From Henckelia pumila (Eukaryota; Streptophyta; Magnoliopsida; Lamiales; Gesneriaceae), in assembly GCF_033568475.1 (NCBI RefSeq), contig NC_133123.1, forward strand, positions 3,782,001 to 3,846,000: DNA of 64,000 nt, given 5' to 3'. Below are positions 10,761 to 22,500 of this stretch, in pieces. Every line of letters begins with the position of its first letter. The stretch's first letter is position 1. The position numbers were made by a program, and so were the translations under genes. The notes below the pieces were generated by a model, which was not told the DNA's origin, ran no database searches, and saw only the letters and a program-made list of their open reading frames with translations.

Positions 10761-11178
10761 CTAACTGGGGATTTGGCTAAATTTGACAGAGTTGCTTTTT
10801 TCTGGTGATCGAGACACTGAAGACCATGACATTCCCTGTTTTGAGGATCTGGTTCGTGATGAAGGCTTCTCTTTCATGGTGGAATGAGGGGGAGGAGACC
10901 TCGAACGAGCAGGTTTTGGGGACCTAGTTCGACCTGATGGATTTTGGCTAACTGGAGAACGAGATGTAGTAGGCTCTGATGTTCTACATTTTGGAGATTT
11001 GTGGAGACCGGAGAGCTTTTTTCTCGCTGGTGAATGATGCACATAGGACCTTAACCTTGGACGTTTAGGTGACCTCTTATGCTTGATGCATTTTCAGCTT
11101 TGGAACTCCTATGTTGAACAGAAGATTTTTCCCTCCGTGAAAATCCTTCCTTATAGGAGATCCTTGGCTTCGGCCCAT
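10761..11178 (-). pseudogene. SR-rich (splicing-factor-like) gene fragment, copy 1
   Basis: On the minus strand the fragment starts at ATG 11178 (MGRSQGSP). It loses frame within the first 35 codons and regains an SR-rich frame from 11042 to 10761, rich in Arg-Ser, Ser-Pro and Lys-Ser-Pro motifs (RSRSPPPHS, SRSPVS). Such low-complexity tails are typical of RS-domain splicing proteins; I cannot name the parent gene. No RNA-recognition motif is present. It is the first of three copies in the window (others at 11823-12241 and 21428-21754). The frame break and lack of further exons mark it as a pseudogene. Confidence 0.65.
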
Positions 11179-11505
11179 GGGAGATGACAGAAATCAATTC
11201 GTGACAAATACACGTAGACTATCAAGTATGAAAGAAAGAATTGTCTATGAACAGGGATTCTGATTATACTGTCCAAATTTTAAGTTAAATCGACTGCTTT
11301 CATGGAATGCAATGTTTGGCTACCTAAAATTGAGATATATATTAACCAAGCAAGTTGAAGTTTTAAATCAATCGTCATTATTCCAATAACAATCAAACCA
11401 TACCAAATGCATACCACCAGCTTCTTTGAAACTTAGCTGAATACTCAAGTTAAAAGTTTTCAGCTCTGTTAACAACTACTCCAGTTTCACGACCCTTACT
11501 ACGAA

Positions 11506-11708
11506 TAGGGATGACAATGGGATGGATCGGGGATGGGGATGCCTTCCCCATCCTCGTCCCCGAATTTAAACTCGATCCCCATACCCTCCCCAATCCCTAT
11601 TAATTATTATCAGGGATTCCCCGTACCTATCCCCGCGGGGACCAAGTCCTCATCCCAATACCCATACCCATACCCGAAAACATATATATGTAGTTAAACA
11701 AAAATGAT
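11506..11708. mobile_element. hAT element, left end only (truncated copy)
   Basis: It starts TAGGGATGACAATGGGATGG directly after ACTACGAA and matches the left end of the complete element at 12575. It is cut at about 11708 where the second copy of the tandem duplication begins. Confidence 0.7.
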
Positions 11709-11822
11709 AAAATCGTAAATAGAAAGTTGAATATTTTTTCTTAAATGAATTAGAAAGTACACCTTTTTTCTCGATTTTCCCGTGGAGAAGGAGAGCAAGC
11801 TATTGGGGAATTTGATCTGCGA

Positions 11823-12241
11823 CTAACAGGGGATTTGGCTAAATTTGATAGAGTTGCTTTTCTCGGGTGATCGAGACACTGAAGACCTTGACATTCCCTG
11901 TTTTGAGGATCTGGTTCGTGATGAAGGCTTCTTTTTCATGGTGGAATGAGGGGGAGGAGACCTCGAACGAGCAGGTTTTGGGGACCTAGTTCGACCTGAT
12001 GGCTTTTGGCTAACTGGAGAACGAGATGTCATAGACTCTGATGTTTTACGTTTTGGAGATTTGTGGAGACTGGAGAGCTTCTTTCTTGCTGGTGAATGAT
12101 GCACGGAGGACCTTAACCTTGGACGTTTAGGTGACTTCTTATGCCTGAAGCATTTTCAGCTTTGGAACTCCTATGTTGAACATGAGATTTTTCCTTCCGT
12201 GAAAAACCCTTCCTTATAGGAGATCCTTGGCTTTGGCCCAT
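11823..12241 (-). pseudogene. SR-rich gene fragment, copy 2
   Basis: This is the tandem-duplicated copy of the fragment at 10761-11178. The start ATG is at 12241, again followed by a frame break, with an SR-rich open frame at 12104-11823. It differs from copy 1 by scattered substitutions and single-base changes, so the duplication is recent but not brand new. The product would be an Arg/Ser/Pro/Lys-rich tail without a folded domain. No downstream exon follows, because copy 1 of the duplication begins instead. Confidence 0.65.
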
Positions 12242-12574
12242 GGGAGATGACATAAATCAATTCGTGACAAATACACATAGACTATCAAGTATCAAAGCAA
12301 GAATTGTCCGTGAACAGGGATTCTGATTATACTGTCCAAATTCTGAGTTAAATCGACCGCTTTCAGGGAATGCAATGTTTGGCTACCTAAAATTGAGATA
12401 TATATTAACCAAGCAAGTTAAAGTTTTAATTCAATCGTCGTTATTCCAATAACAATCAAATTCCATCCATACCAAATGCATACCACCAGCTTCTTTGAAA
12501 CTTAACTGAATACTCAAGTTAAAAGTTTTCAGCTCTGCTAACAACTACTCAAGTTTCACGACCCTTACTACGAA

Positions 12575-13242
12575 TAGGGATGTCAATGGGGCGGGTTGGG
12601 GACGGGGATGCCTTCCCCATCTCCGTCCCTGAATTTAAACCCGATCCCCATACCCGCCCCAATCCCTATTAATTATTATCAGGGATTCCCCGTACCCATC
12701 CCCGCGGGGACCAAGTCCCCATCCCAATACTCATACACATACTCGAAACATATATATATCTATATTATAAATAAATTTTATTATTATATATATATATATA
12801 TGAATTAGTAAATTTTATTATATAAGAATATAAAAGTTATTATTCAATTTTTTTAATAAAATACCTAAAATATTTTGGGTCAAATTTTTTATTATAATAT
12901 TAACTTTTAAAATTAATAAAAATATTTTAAATACAAAATATTTCTATAAATCAAAATTATTATTTAAAAAAATACTATGTATCAAAAATTTATTAAGATT
13001 ATATATTATTTCTAAATTTATCAAAATAAATAATATATATTTAGACTGATATAAATATTTTATGTGTACGTAATGAGATTCAAATAATATTTTTATGTTA
13101 TAAAAAACTACGCTATCATAAACAGATGTATTATATATAATGTATAAAAATATATATATAAATGAAATAATAATAATAATTTTAATTTTATTTTTTAATA
13201 ATATTTTAGATTTAATAAAATTTGATAATTAAAATATTTGTA

Positions 13243-13296
<54 letters not shown>

Positions 13297-13477
13297 CATT
13301 ATTATTATTATTATTATTATTATCGGGGCGGGTTCGGGGATGAGGATAGCATCCCCAAACCCGTCCCAATATGTTTCGAGAATTTTTAAAAATCCCCGAA
13401 CCCAAACTCATATCCAAAAGTACTCCTCCAAACCCGTCTCATTTCGGGTTTTTCCCGCGGGGAAAATTGTCATCCTA
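12575..13477. mobile_element. Complete non-autonomous hAT element (903 bp)
   Basis: The ends are TAGGGATGTCAATGGGGCGGG and, on the opposite strand, TAGGATGACAATTTTCCC, an imperfect terminal inverted repeat. They are flanked by an 8-bp duplication ACTACGAA (12567-12574) / ACCACGAA (13478-13485), seven of eight matching. The paralogous block near 22150 has one ACCACGAA and no insert, which is the empty site. The 8-bp target duplication and terminal bases fit the hAT superfamily. The inside is AT-rich with no transposase and an (ATT)n run. Confidence 0.82.
13241..13322. repeat. (ATT)n microsatellite
   Basis: About 27 ATT units with one interruption, inside the hAT element. It creates spurious poly-Asn and poly-Ile frames. 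Confidence 0.97.
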
Positions 13478-13564
13478 ACCACGAAAGATACAAAAAGAGT
13501 GAGAAGTGTAACAGAGGGAATGATAAATGTTTAATAAAGCGCATAAATTTATTCTACGCTCTGC

Positions 13565-15698
13565 CCAACAAACCCGACGTGGTCGGGTTTGGACAGGCTT
13601 ACATTGTGTTTTGGAAATGGGCCGGACTATCAGATAATTGAGCCAAAGTCACACTGTATGAAATATTGGGCTTCCTATGAGACGAAGTAAATTGTTATTT
13701 TCACTCAAGTGAACAAACTAATAAATAATTGAGCGGAAAGTCTTTTTTCCCCACTACCAAGTGTAGTAGATACAAATAGAAGGGGAACTATATTTTTGTT
13801 TGAGACAAGTCTGTGATTTCACGCAAAGGCGTTACATCGAAAACAAATATTAAAATCATTAAAAAAATAAAAAAATAATACATTGGGGTGTCGTTTGGTA
13901 GGATGGTTTGGCAATCTATATATAATTTATTTTAGACAATTTCGCGTTCTGGTCATATTATTTATCCATTTATTAATTATTTATTTTACATCAATTAAAT
14001 CATTAATTATTTATCTTATATGAATCAAATCATTTAATTTAAATTAGTATTTTACTCCTTATAAATAATATTACTCGCATTTTTTTTATTTTTAAAAAGA
14101 AAAAAGCATAATTCATAATTTTTACATAAAATTTAATCAATCAAATCAAATAAACTTATAATCTATCAATCAAATCAAATATTATATTAACTATCATTTT
14201 TATTTATTTATTTATTTATTTATTATATTATATCTTTTTCTATCTTTTCTATTTTATAAAGATTGAGGGAGGATTAGAAACTGTTTGGTATGACTCAATA
14301 TCAATTTATCAATTGATCTAATTCAATTTATATTTATATATTTAATTAAAAACAATGAAACTAGAATCTCACGTTTCTTCCACCTGTCAGATCGGTTTAT
14401 TTCACCGCTCATATTCGTATGGTCAAAACCAAATAAACCAAACCATTTCCCTGCTCTTCATCGAGGCTGATATGGAAGAAGAAATCGAAAACCATCCATC
14501 CAAAGACCACACGTTCATCCGAAAAAAACCACCGCCTTCATGTTCATCGATCGTGACTGACATGGATGAAGAAACCCGTAAACACCAATCGATTATTATC
14601 CTCTATTAGGAAATACCACATATGTTTGTTGCAACCCTTTCGTTTCAAAGTTTAATGCTTCCTCACTTGAAGCCGAAAATTCTACAGCGACTAAATTGAA
14701 AAATCAAATGTTTATAAAAAAAACTCCTCAGATTTATTGGAATTTTGAAGGTACGATAGATTTATGGCAAACCAACAATAGATCCAACTGATTTCACTCA
14801 GTTCAAGGTTATATATACGTTTTGTTCAATTGTTCCAAGATTTTCTATTGCTTCAATGCGATTTTTACAACAATGCTCTGTTGCATTTCCCTTTTTTTGT
14901 TTTATTATTTCCCAATATGCTTGATCTAATTTCATACTTTTTTGATGGGTTTTTTACTTGCAAAAAAAGGTCTGTAACAAGGCAGATTTCTTGAGAATTT
15001 TTTTATCAGTTTTTGTGCATCGTTTGTTTTCACATCTGTTTAAATTTCAAACAAAAAAAAAAATTGAAGGGAAGTTGTGCGTATATGAATTTGTTGTGAA
15101 ATTACCTTTACATTCTAAGTATTGTTGCTCAAAAATGAAAAGGGTTGTTCATGGATTTTTGGGACTTTAATTAATTGATTCATTAAATCTGTAATTTTTA
15201 TTATTGAGTATGTATATACAGTTGATTCTTACCAATAATATGACGGTTCTTATTCATTTCATATTTTTATTAAAATTGGTTTTTTCTCTTAAATTTTTAT
15301 TCCTTCACAGTATGATGTTGCATTTGAAAAGCACAATGCTCTATCTGCTTTCAAATTCAGAATGACCTAATTATTTATTTTCACCATTCAGAACAAATTT
15401 TTAACTTCATAATGATATTGTGATGTCAATTGGATATTGCTCTATGTAAAAGTACGTATACTAACATTACATATGGTATTAGAGTTTAATCTAATAATAC
15501 AAGTTTGTACAAGTATCTTTTATTCGCCTATATGTGCCTCACACACTCACTATGAACTTTCTACGGATGGACATATGCAAAATTCCTTAAATTATAAGAC
15601 ACAACCAACAAAAGTATATATGTTGTTTTCGAGTCTTTCAGTATGGGACTTATGGCCTGATATATAGAGTATGATGATATAAACGCTGGGTCCCTTTC
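13565..15698. repeat. Segmental duplication unit A (left part)
   Basis: Non-coding modules here recur elsewhere. Positions 13565-13750 match 17750-17885, 22545-22680 and 23847-24017 (GGTCGGGTTTGGACAG... and ATGGGCCGGACTATCAG). Positions 14320-15055 match 17885-18627. Positions 15297-15698 match 22676-23064. A MITE-like AT-rich insert with GTTTGGT ends lies at about 13885-14292. Short frames such as 14355-14609 exist in both copies but are not conserved between them. I recognise no gene. Confidence 0.7.
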
Positions 15699-17164
15699 TG
15701 TAGTGACCCGCGTCATGATCACCTACTAATAAAAAACTTAAGCATGCATTTAACTTAATAAAACATAATCAGAGAAATAACAGAGGAAAATCTTAAACTT
15801 ATACAATTCCAAGATAAATAAATCTTAATACAACCAAATGAATAAATACCGAATAAAATCTTAATCTATAACCCCTCTGATGACCCTTGCTACCAAGCTC
15901 TGGTCACCTATCAACCACTGATCTCGCTCCTGATCCACCTGCAAAACCTGTCCGTCGAATGGGGTGTCCGAGATAAAAGTAGGTACGTGAGCGCTAACAC
16001 CCAGCAAGAAAAGTATTGAATATACAGGTCTATATAATGCATGCAACATGAAATATGAATGCTCTGGGTAAACTGAGTTCATATCTGGAAAATCATGCTC
16101 AGTACATAGGCGCCTCTAGTATGCGCACACTGCTCCGAAGATTCAGTGTGTGCCACACATACTGAACTCGATCTTGGACTATCACCGTCCTAGGTAAACC
16201 GCAAACGCTGCCCCGTCGGTTTAGTGGATGTCACACGGTACCCGATCGTACAAAAAAACAACCCTAGGGATGAGCGGCCCTAGAACAATTGGCTAACTCA
16301 AATGATAACAGGCTCAACATGGTATGCAAATGCCACATACAAATCATGAACAGTATATCATGCATATCACGACAGATAATAATGCAACACATAAATATTT
16401 ATATTCAGCTGGCTATCTTAGTATGTACTTACGTACCTTAGTTCTACTAGGCAAGTTATACCAGCTCTAAGATCCAAGCCTATAGTCCACACTACAATGC
16501 AAAGTACTTATGCATTACCACTTTATTCTAAAATTCTTAACTAGACTATAACATACTCCTGTTTACTATAAGGAGCCAAAGTTATACCTGCGTCCGTCGT
16601 CAGCCCACTGATAACGATTACCCCAGAACTTGGGCACCTCTCCGCAGTACTCCTGGAGCAATTCGCCAACCTCCGGACCAAGCCTAGGAAGGCTAGAATC
16701 ACCCCAAATCACCTAGAATATACTAAAAACTGAGAGAGGAGCAATGAAATTGGTGTGAAATTGTGGCCCTCGAAACCCCTATTTATAGGCCACAATCGAA
16801 AGCTCCAATTGTAGTATCGGAAGCTCCGATCTGCGCATGCAGCTACGTGTTCAACCCTCGAAGACACCTAGCACTGGATGCGTTTGGAAGCTCCGAATGG
16901 GGATCAAAAGCTCCAATCTTACCGAAAGCTCCAAACTGGTTCAGAAGCTCCGATCGCATTGCTTTTTCCGAACTCTTTTTGGGTGCTTCCGAATTGGTTT
17001 TGGACCCCCGGGACCTACCTTAATTCAGATAATCCGGATCTGATTTTCCACTTATAAACACCAAATAATGAATCCTTAAACATGTTTTGACACTTTTAAA
17101 ATTATGTCATTTTCTAACATGTTTAAAATCACTTAATCTTGTAAAATGGAACCGGGCTACTACA
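15699..17164. mobile_element. Solo LTR (1,466 bp), family 1, second copy
   Basis: It starts TGTAGTGACCC and ends GGGCTACTACA, with a perfect 5-bp duplication CTTTC (15694-15698 and 17165-17169). It is of the same family as 6069-7518, sharing both ends and the sub-terminal CACCTACTAA and GCATGCATT pieces. The paralogous duplication at 23060-23075 reads GTCCCTTTCAATTTCGATG without the insert, so insertion followed the segmental duplication. No internal coding region. Confidence 0.9.
16790..17000. repeat. Palindrome cluster in second family-1 LTR
   Basis: Repeated AAGCTCCGAT/ATCGGAAGCTCCGAT palindromic pieces sit at the same relative place as in the LTR at 6069-7518, but the cores have diverged (AGCTCC instead of GAACTTCC). 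Confidence 0.6.
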
Positions 17165-18640
17165 CTTTCAATTTTGATGAAGACGGCTAAAAAAATGGAG
17201 AGTTCGCAGATCTTTGACTCCTTGGATGAATATTGCTATTGTCATCGTGTTTATTTATTTATTTATAATTTAGTCTTACCAAAAAAACGTACATCAGTCC
17301 CATGATCATGTAAAGGAGTTTGATTGATTCATTTATACCAAAATACATACATGCTATATAAATATATATATATATATAACCAACAAGAAAGGCTATATCG
17401 GATGTCGAAAATGGACAGAAAAATAAAATGGCTGCTAATTTTTGGTGATTTAAATATCAAAGTTGGGATTAATATAATATATATATGTTTTATGATGACC
17501 TTTAATATAATTATCGTTTAATCATCTAATTTGTTGATTGGTAGCAGTTTTCAGCCAATGATCGAGCTTGAGATTCCATGTCTTGAATCAAAGTACATGG
17601 AATCTCTCTCTTTTCTGGAGTGTCGTTCCGTAAAAAATTTGAACCTTTGAATTAAACAATGGAGGCGGCCATTGAAGAGGACTAACCTTAAGGTTAGGCT
17701 TCGGAGCAGGGTCTGCGTCGCTTCCCGAGGAAAGATAGCGAAAGCGGAACCCGTCGTGGTCGGGTTTGGACAGACTTACATTGTGTTTTGGAAATGGGCC
17801 GGATTATCAGATAATTGGGCCAAAGTCACACTATATGAAATATTGGGTTCCCTACGAGGCGAAGTAAATTGTTATTTTCACCCAATATAAATTTATATTT
17901 ATATATTTAATTAAAAATAATGAAACTAGAATCTCATGTTTCTTCCACCTGTCAGATCCCTTATCCACCGTTCACATTCGTATGGCCAAAACCAAATAAA
18001 CCAAGCCATCGCCCTGCTCTTCATCGTGGCTGATATGGAAAAAGAAATCGAAAACCACCCATCCAAAAACCACGGGCTCATCCGAAAAAAAACCACCGCC
18101 TTCCTGTTCACCGCTCGTGGCTGACATGGATGAAGAAACCCGTAAATAACAATAGAGTATTATCCTATATTTGGCAAAACCGCATCTGTTTGTTGCAACC
18201 ATTTAGTTTCAAAGTTTATTGCTTCCTCACTTGGAGCCAAAAATTCTACAGCGACTAAATTGAAAAATCAAACGTACATAAAAAAAAACTCTCCAGATTT
18301 ATTGGAATTTTGAAGGTGCGATAGATTTATGGCAAACCAACAGTAGGCCCAACTGATTTCACTCAGTTCAAGGTTATATATACGTTTTGTTCAATTGTTC
18401 CAAAATTTCATATTGCTTCAATGCGATTTTTACAACAATGCTCTGTTGCATTTTCAATTTTTTGTTTATTATTTCCCAATATGATTTATCCGATTTCATG
18501 CTTTTTTTATGGGTTTTTTACTTGCAAAAACAGGTCTGTAACAAGGCAGATTTCTTGAGAATTTTTTTATCAGTTTTTGTGCATCGTTTGTTTTCACATT
18601 TGTTTAAATTTCAAAGAAAAAAAAATTAAGAGAAAAACCA
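17165..18640. repeat. Segmental duplication unit A (right part) and unit B
   Basis: Positions 17165-17700 match 23065-23577, including the block GATGTCGAAAATGGA and the module with ATGGAGGCGGCCATTGAAGA followed at once by an in-frame stop (ATG at 17659). Positions 17750-18640 repeat the modules seen at 13565 and 14320-15055. The conserved ATGGAGGCGGCC start occurs three times (17659, 22449, 23551), which suggests the first exon of a gene whose remainder is missing. No domain can be recognised in eight codons. Confidence 0.6.
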
Positions 18641-19081
18641 ATTCCAATAAAAATATGTCCAATTGAATTATATGATAACATGGTGACTTTTGACCACCAG
18701 TAGAATCAAAAATACGCATAAAAGAATTGAATCCTATTTTTAACTCAAAACGCAATTGTTAAATAGACAGTGGCTGTGCAGCATAAAGTGGAGTCATTTT
18801 CACAAAATTTACAAGATAAATGCTGTTTCTATGCAGTACTCAAAAGAGGCCAGCTTTGGAAATACAAGTCATACACGCAGTTGTAGACTTCAGAATGTCA
18901 TATTAAAATGGTGACTTCGTTACAATATTGCTCCATAGTTTCCAACAGAAAAGGGCGGCAAGAAGCATCATCAGGTCAAGTTCTCGTGTAGCAAAACATA
19001 TTCACGGCTACAAAACCGAGCATCAAGTAAACACTAAACAGTCTGGTCTGCTAAACTCGATCTCAAATCATCAAAACCCAA
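18641..19081. other. Unassigned non-coding stretch
   Basis: AT-rich sequence between the duplicated block and the DUF1985 pseudogene. I see no gene, repeat or terminal motif in it. Confidence 0.4.
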
Positions 19082-20608
19082 TCACATTTCCCTTCCGCAC
19101 GCTCTCATCTCTATACGCAATGATTTAACATTATTCTCCAATGCACTCAAACGATGCTCCAGTGGTGATGGGCGGCGGAAAGGATTGAGTCCAAAGTGGA
19201 CTCGAGGACCCGTACGAATGAGAGAACTGGTGCTGGAGCTGGATATAATGGATTCAGCAGAAGCAGTGATAGAGTTGGATCTTGTGGCTTCGGCAGAAGA
19301 GGTGCTGGAGCTGGATCTAATGGCTTCAACAGAAGGGGTGCTGAAACCATAGTGACAAGAAGGTGTGTGTTGGACTAGGGGAGACTCTAAATCGTTCTCA
19401 ATAGGGTGTTGGCTACATATAACAGTCAGACCCAGACTCCACAGCTCTAATACCCAAGTGGTGATAACATCTGGTGCAGAATCAACAAAAACACCGGCTG
19501 TATAATACGATGACATGAGCTCCTCGGTAGTAGGAGTCAAACATACAACACAATCCTATATTTATTCAATATCGTATCAGATAAATTAAAAATTTATAAC
19601 AACAGTTACTATATCAAATTAAGTCATATTACTTACATGTATATCACAGGCACCAAAGGCTGCACTAACATTAACATCATACGGGGCACGATTTGAGGGC
19701 CACGTGTTAGTTACCCACTGAAACATCCAAGGCAACATCAAACCGTCCACCACATCTCTTCTCTTGGAAAAATTTTGTGCCACACTAGGATAACATTCAT
19801 AAGCAAGGATCTATAACATAAATTTCAAACAATGTTATTATTAGAAATAAATATAACAAAATCACTTTAAAAATAAAAAGATGATATACCTGCAGAGGCA
19901 GGACAAAACCACTGTGAAAGAAGCTGCCATCAACTTCTTTACAACCCCGTTCCTCGGTGAGGGAAGTATATCTCTTTAAAAGTCCTTCTTCAAAGATCTG
20001 ACGACATCATGATAGGCTATTCTACCCCAAGGATAACTATTAAATCTATCCAAATCATCTATAAGCCTTAGACATCTAAGGTCGATCTTCATGCTCTTTT
20101 TCCCGCACCTCCCCACCGAACACGACACAATAAAAATAAAGACTAGCTATCTTCAACTTCTCCACATCCATCCCCTCGGTCTTATTCTGACCTAGGGCAG
20201 TAATCTTTGCCTCCAATCACTAAAAAAAATCTGAGATTTACCAACAAAGTGTCTGGAGACAAAAGCACCTCCCTCTGGTATATATATCGGCTCTATAATG
20301 CAACCGAGGTCGGTTATTAAACAATACTATAACATAGAAAATCTAACCTGCCTCTTACGCACGACCTTCCAAAAATCATCACTGTCGTTATCAACTATCT
20401 GACTACTCATAAGATACCAGATAATTTGACAGGAAACATTAAAATCTCTGTAATACCTAACGAGATTACCAAATGGAGACTGATAAAAAAATGTCGTTCT
20501 CTCCTCGTTGCTCAGATAGTGATAAATCTTCTCAGCAGTCTCTTTATATCTCGACTCAATTGTTAATTTGATACAAAAAATTGCATTCCTGTCTAATTTT
20601 GTTGGCAA
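19082..20608 (-). pseudogene. DUF1985 (Ulp1/MULE-associated) gene remnant
   Basis: Minus-strand fragments line up as a plant DUF1985 protein. An N-terminal piece (20608-20327) has the FYQSPFGNLVRYY / SCQIIWYLMSSQIV layout. The hallmark DDLDRFNSYPWGR is encoded at 20059-20021. A piece with GFVLPLQ and an ILAYECYPSVA segment follows near 19900-19780. The Ser-rich tail is at 19540-19082. DUF1985 proteins are usually fused to, or sit beside, a C48 (Ulp1-like) protease carried by Mutator-like elements in plants. Here the pieces are in different frames with stops between them, introns are possible, and no protease domain is seen. It is a decayed transposon-borne gene. The tail assignment is weaker than the core. 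Confidence 0.7.
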
Positions 20609-20639
20609 ATATACCTGTTCAAAATTTAAAAAATGTTAG

Positions 20640-21060
20640 AACAATAACACAGACAATCATAGGGTCCACCCAAAGACCACAGCTCTCTGGGCTTGGACCC
20701 ACCTAAGCTAAGAGTAGCTTGGGTCTACCCAAGAGCTCTGGGGAAGAGCTTGGGTTGACCCAAGAAAGGGATAAGCTTGGGTCGACCTATGCTTACCCCA
20801 TGCTTGGGTGCAAGAAAGCTCTGGGTCGACCCAAGCATACCACATGCTTGGGTCGATCCCAAGCTGGGGTCAACCCAAGCATGTGGTAAGCTTGGGTCGA
20901 CCCAAGAGCTTGCCATGTCTAGGTTGACCCAAGCATGGGGACCCAAGCTTACCCCATGCTTGGGTCGATCCAGAGCTCTTAAGTTCTACCAAGAACATGC
21001 TTACCCCATTGTTTGGGGAGACCCACTATTGGGACGACCCAAATCAACCAAGACCCAAAC
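20640..21060. repeat. Palindrome cluster (CTTGGGTCGACCCAAG)
   Basis: Seven or more occurrences of CTTGGGTCGACCCAAG or close variants in about 400 bp, mixed with CCCCATGCTTGGG pieces. The palindromes are perfect over 14-17 bp. The ORFs on both strands here are by-products. No flanking target duplication was found. Confidence 0.8.
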
Positions 21061-21427
21061 GCTTCGGTCGATTCAAGTGTGGTTGAGTGAAGTTTGGGTT
21101 CTTTGTGTTTTGTAAACAATCACAAAAATTTTGAAAGAAACCTTATCAGACTATTGTTAGCCATGGAGTTTGCTTAAGTGCGTAGTTTGGAAGGTATGTG
21201 AAAAAAGAGAATGAAGATTTGATAAAAATTTTATGACATTTTTTAGTGGATAAAGACTGGATTGCGTTATACAAAGAGTTTGATTAGAGAGAAAAAGGGA
21301 TTTAGGTTTAAATATTAATAAGAATTTTTTATTTTTGATAAGTTAAACAGAATGGTATATAAGTAAATTAAGTAATGACTCCTTTTTCTTCAATATGATA
21401 GATTTCAATCCCTTTTCCCAAAATTTA

Positions 21428-21754
21428 TCAAGAATGAGGGGGAGGAGACCTCGAACGGGCAGGTTTTGGGGACCTAGTTCGACCTGATGGCTTTTGGCTA
21501 ACTGGAGAACGAGATGTAGTAGACTGTGATGTTCTACGTTTTGGAGATTTGTGGAGATTGGAGAGCTTCTTTCTCGCTGGTGAATGATGCACAGGGGACA
21601 TTGACCTTGAACGTTTAGGTGACCTCTTATGCCCCGATGAATTTTTAGCTTTGGAACTCCTATGCTGAACAGGAGATCTTTCCCTTTGGGAAAGGGTCTT
21701 CCTTAAAGGAGATCCTTGACCCTTGACTAGAGATTCCGAATTGCTTCGTCCCAT
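21428..21754 (-). pseudogene. SR-rich gene fragment, copy 3 (best preserved start)
   Basis: This open frame of 108 codons runs from ATG 21754, rich in RSP, KRSP and SRS motifs with no folded domain. It aligns through RSRSPPPHS with the copies at 10761 and 11823, which continue further. Here homology stops at about 21430 and a chance stop closes the frame. The 5' half is uninterrupted, unlike the other two copies, so this copy shows the original reading frame of the gene start: an Arg/Ser/Lys/Pro-rich protein, possibly a splicing-related factor. It is truncated at the 3' end and I therefore call it a pseudogene; a short expressed protein cannot be excluded. Confidence 0.6.
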
Positions 21755-22500
21755 GGGAGATGTCTAACTCATCAATGCCCTTTATACAGAGACATAAATC
21801 AATTCGTGACAAACACACATAGACTATCAAGTATCAAAGCAAGAATTATCTGTGAACAGGGATTTAATTATACAGTAATTTATTTGCTAGTAATGCTAGT
21901 TTTACACGGTTTGAAAATTATTGTCCAAATTTTGAGTTAAATTGACTGCTTTCATGGAATGCAGTGTTTGACTAACTAAAATTGAGATATATATTAACCA
22001 AGCAAGTTGAAGTTTTAATCCAGTCGTCGTTATTCCAATAACAATCAAATTCCATCCATACCAAATGCATTCTTTTGAACTTAGCTGAATACTCGAGTTA
22101 AAAGTTTTCAGCTCTGCTAACAACTACTCCAATTTCACGACCATTACCACGAAAGATGCAAAAAGAGTGAGAAGTGTAACAGAGGGAATGCAAAAATCTT
22201 TAATAAAGCGCATAAATTTATTATACGCTTTGCCCAACAAACATTACCACCAAAATCAGTATTACACTACTTCACAAATTCAGAAATCTCTTTCCCTCTT
22301 CAGACCCTCCTTCAAATAAAAAAGCCCATCTCAAATAATCTTCTGCAATCTCTATCAAATCACCAACTAAACCTTGAATCAAAATACATAGAATCTCTCT
22401 CTTTTATGGAGTGTCGTTCAGTAAAAAAATTGAACCTTTGAAATAAACAATGGAGGCGGCCATTGAAGAGGACTAACCTTAAGGTTTAGGCTTCGGAGCA
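21755..22500. promoter_or_regulatory. Shared upstream region between SR-rich start and ATGGAGGCGG start
   Basis: The SR-rich frame begins leftward at 21754 and the conserved ATGGAGGCGGCC start begins rightward at 22449, so this ~0.7-kb stretch would be a bidirectional promoter of the ancestral pair. It is the only copy without the hAT insert or the deletion seen near 13560. The idea is inferred from divergent starts only; no clear TATA box or motif was found. Confidence 0.35.

Larger units (their letters stand above)
10646..12574. repeat. Direct tandem duplication of a ~1.06-kb block
   Basis: Positions 10646-11708 and 11709-12766 are copies of one block. It contains a broken SR-rich gene 3' part and start (minus strand), upstream sequence, and the left end of a hAT element. 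The junction near 11700 lies inside the hAT sequence of the first copy, so the duplication came after the hAT insertion. Confidence 0.85.

Noticed and set aside
13229-13534. Poly-Asn / poly-Ile proteins
   Set aside because: Frames created by the (ATT)n run inside a hAT element.
6069-17164. The two family-1 LTRs as the two ends of one retrotransposon
   Set aside because: Each has its own different 5-bp duplication (ATAAT and CTTTC), and the DNA between them holds satellites, another LTR and gene fragments, so they are independent solo LTRs.
20725-21115. Small repetitive proteins on both strands
   Set aside because: By-products of the palindrome cluster; symmetrical on both strands and without family similarity.
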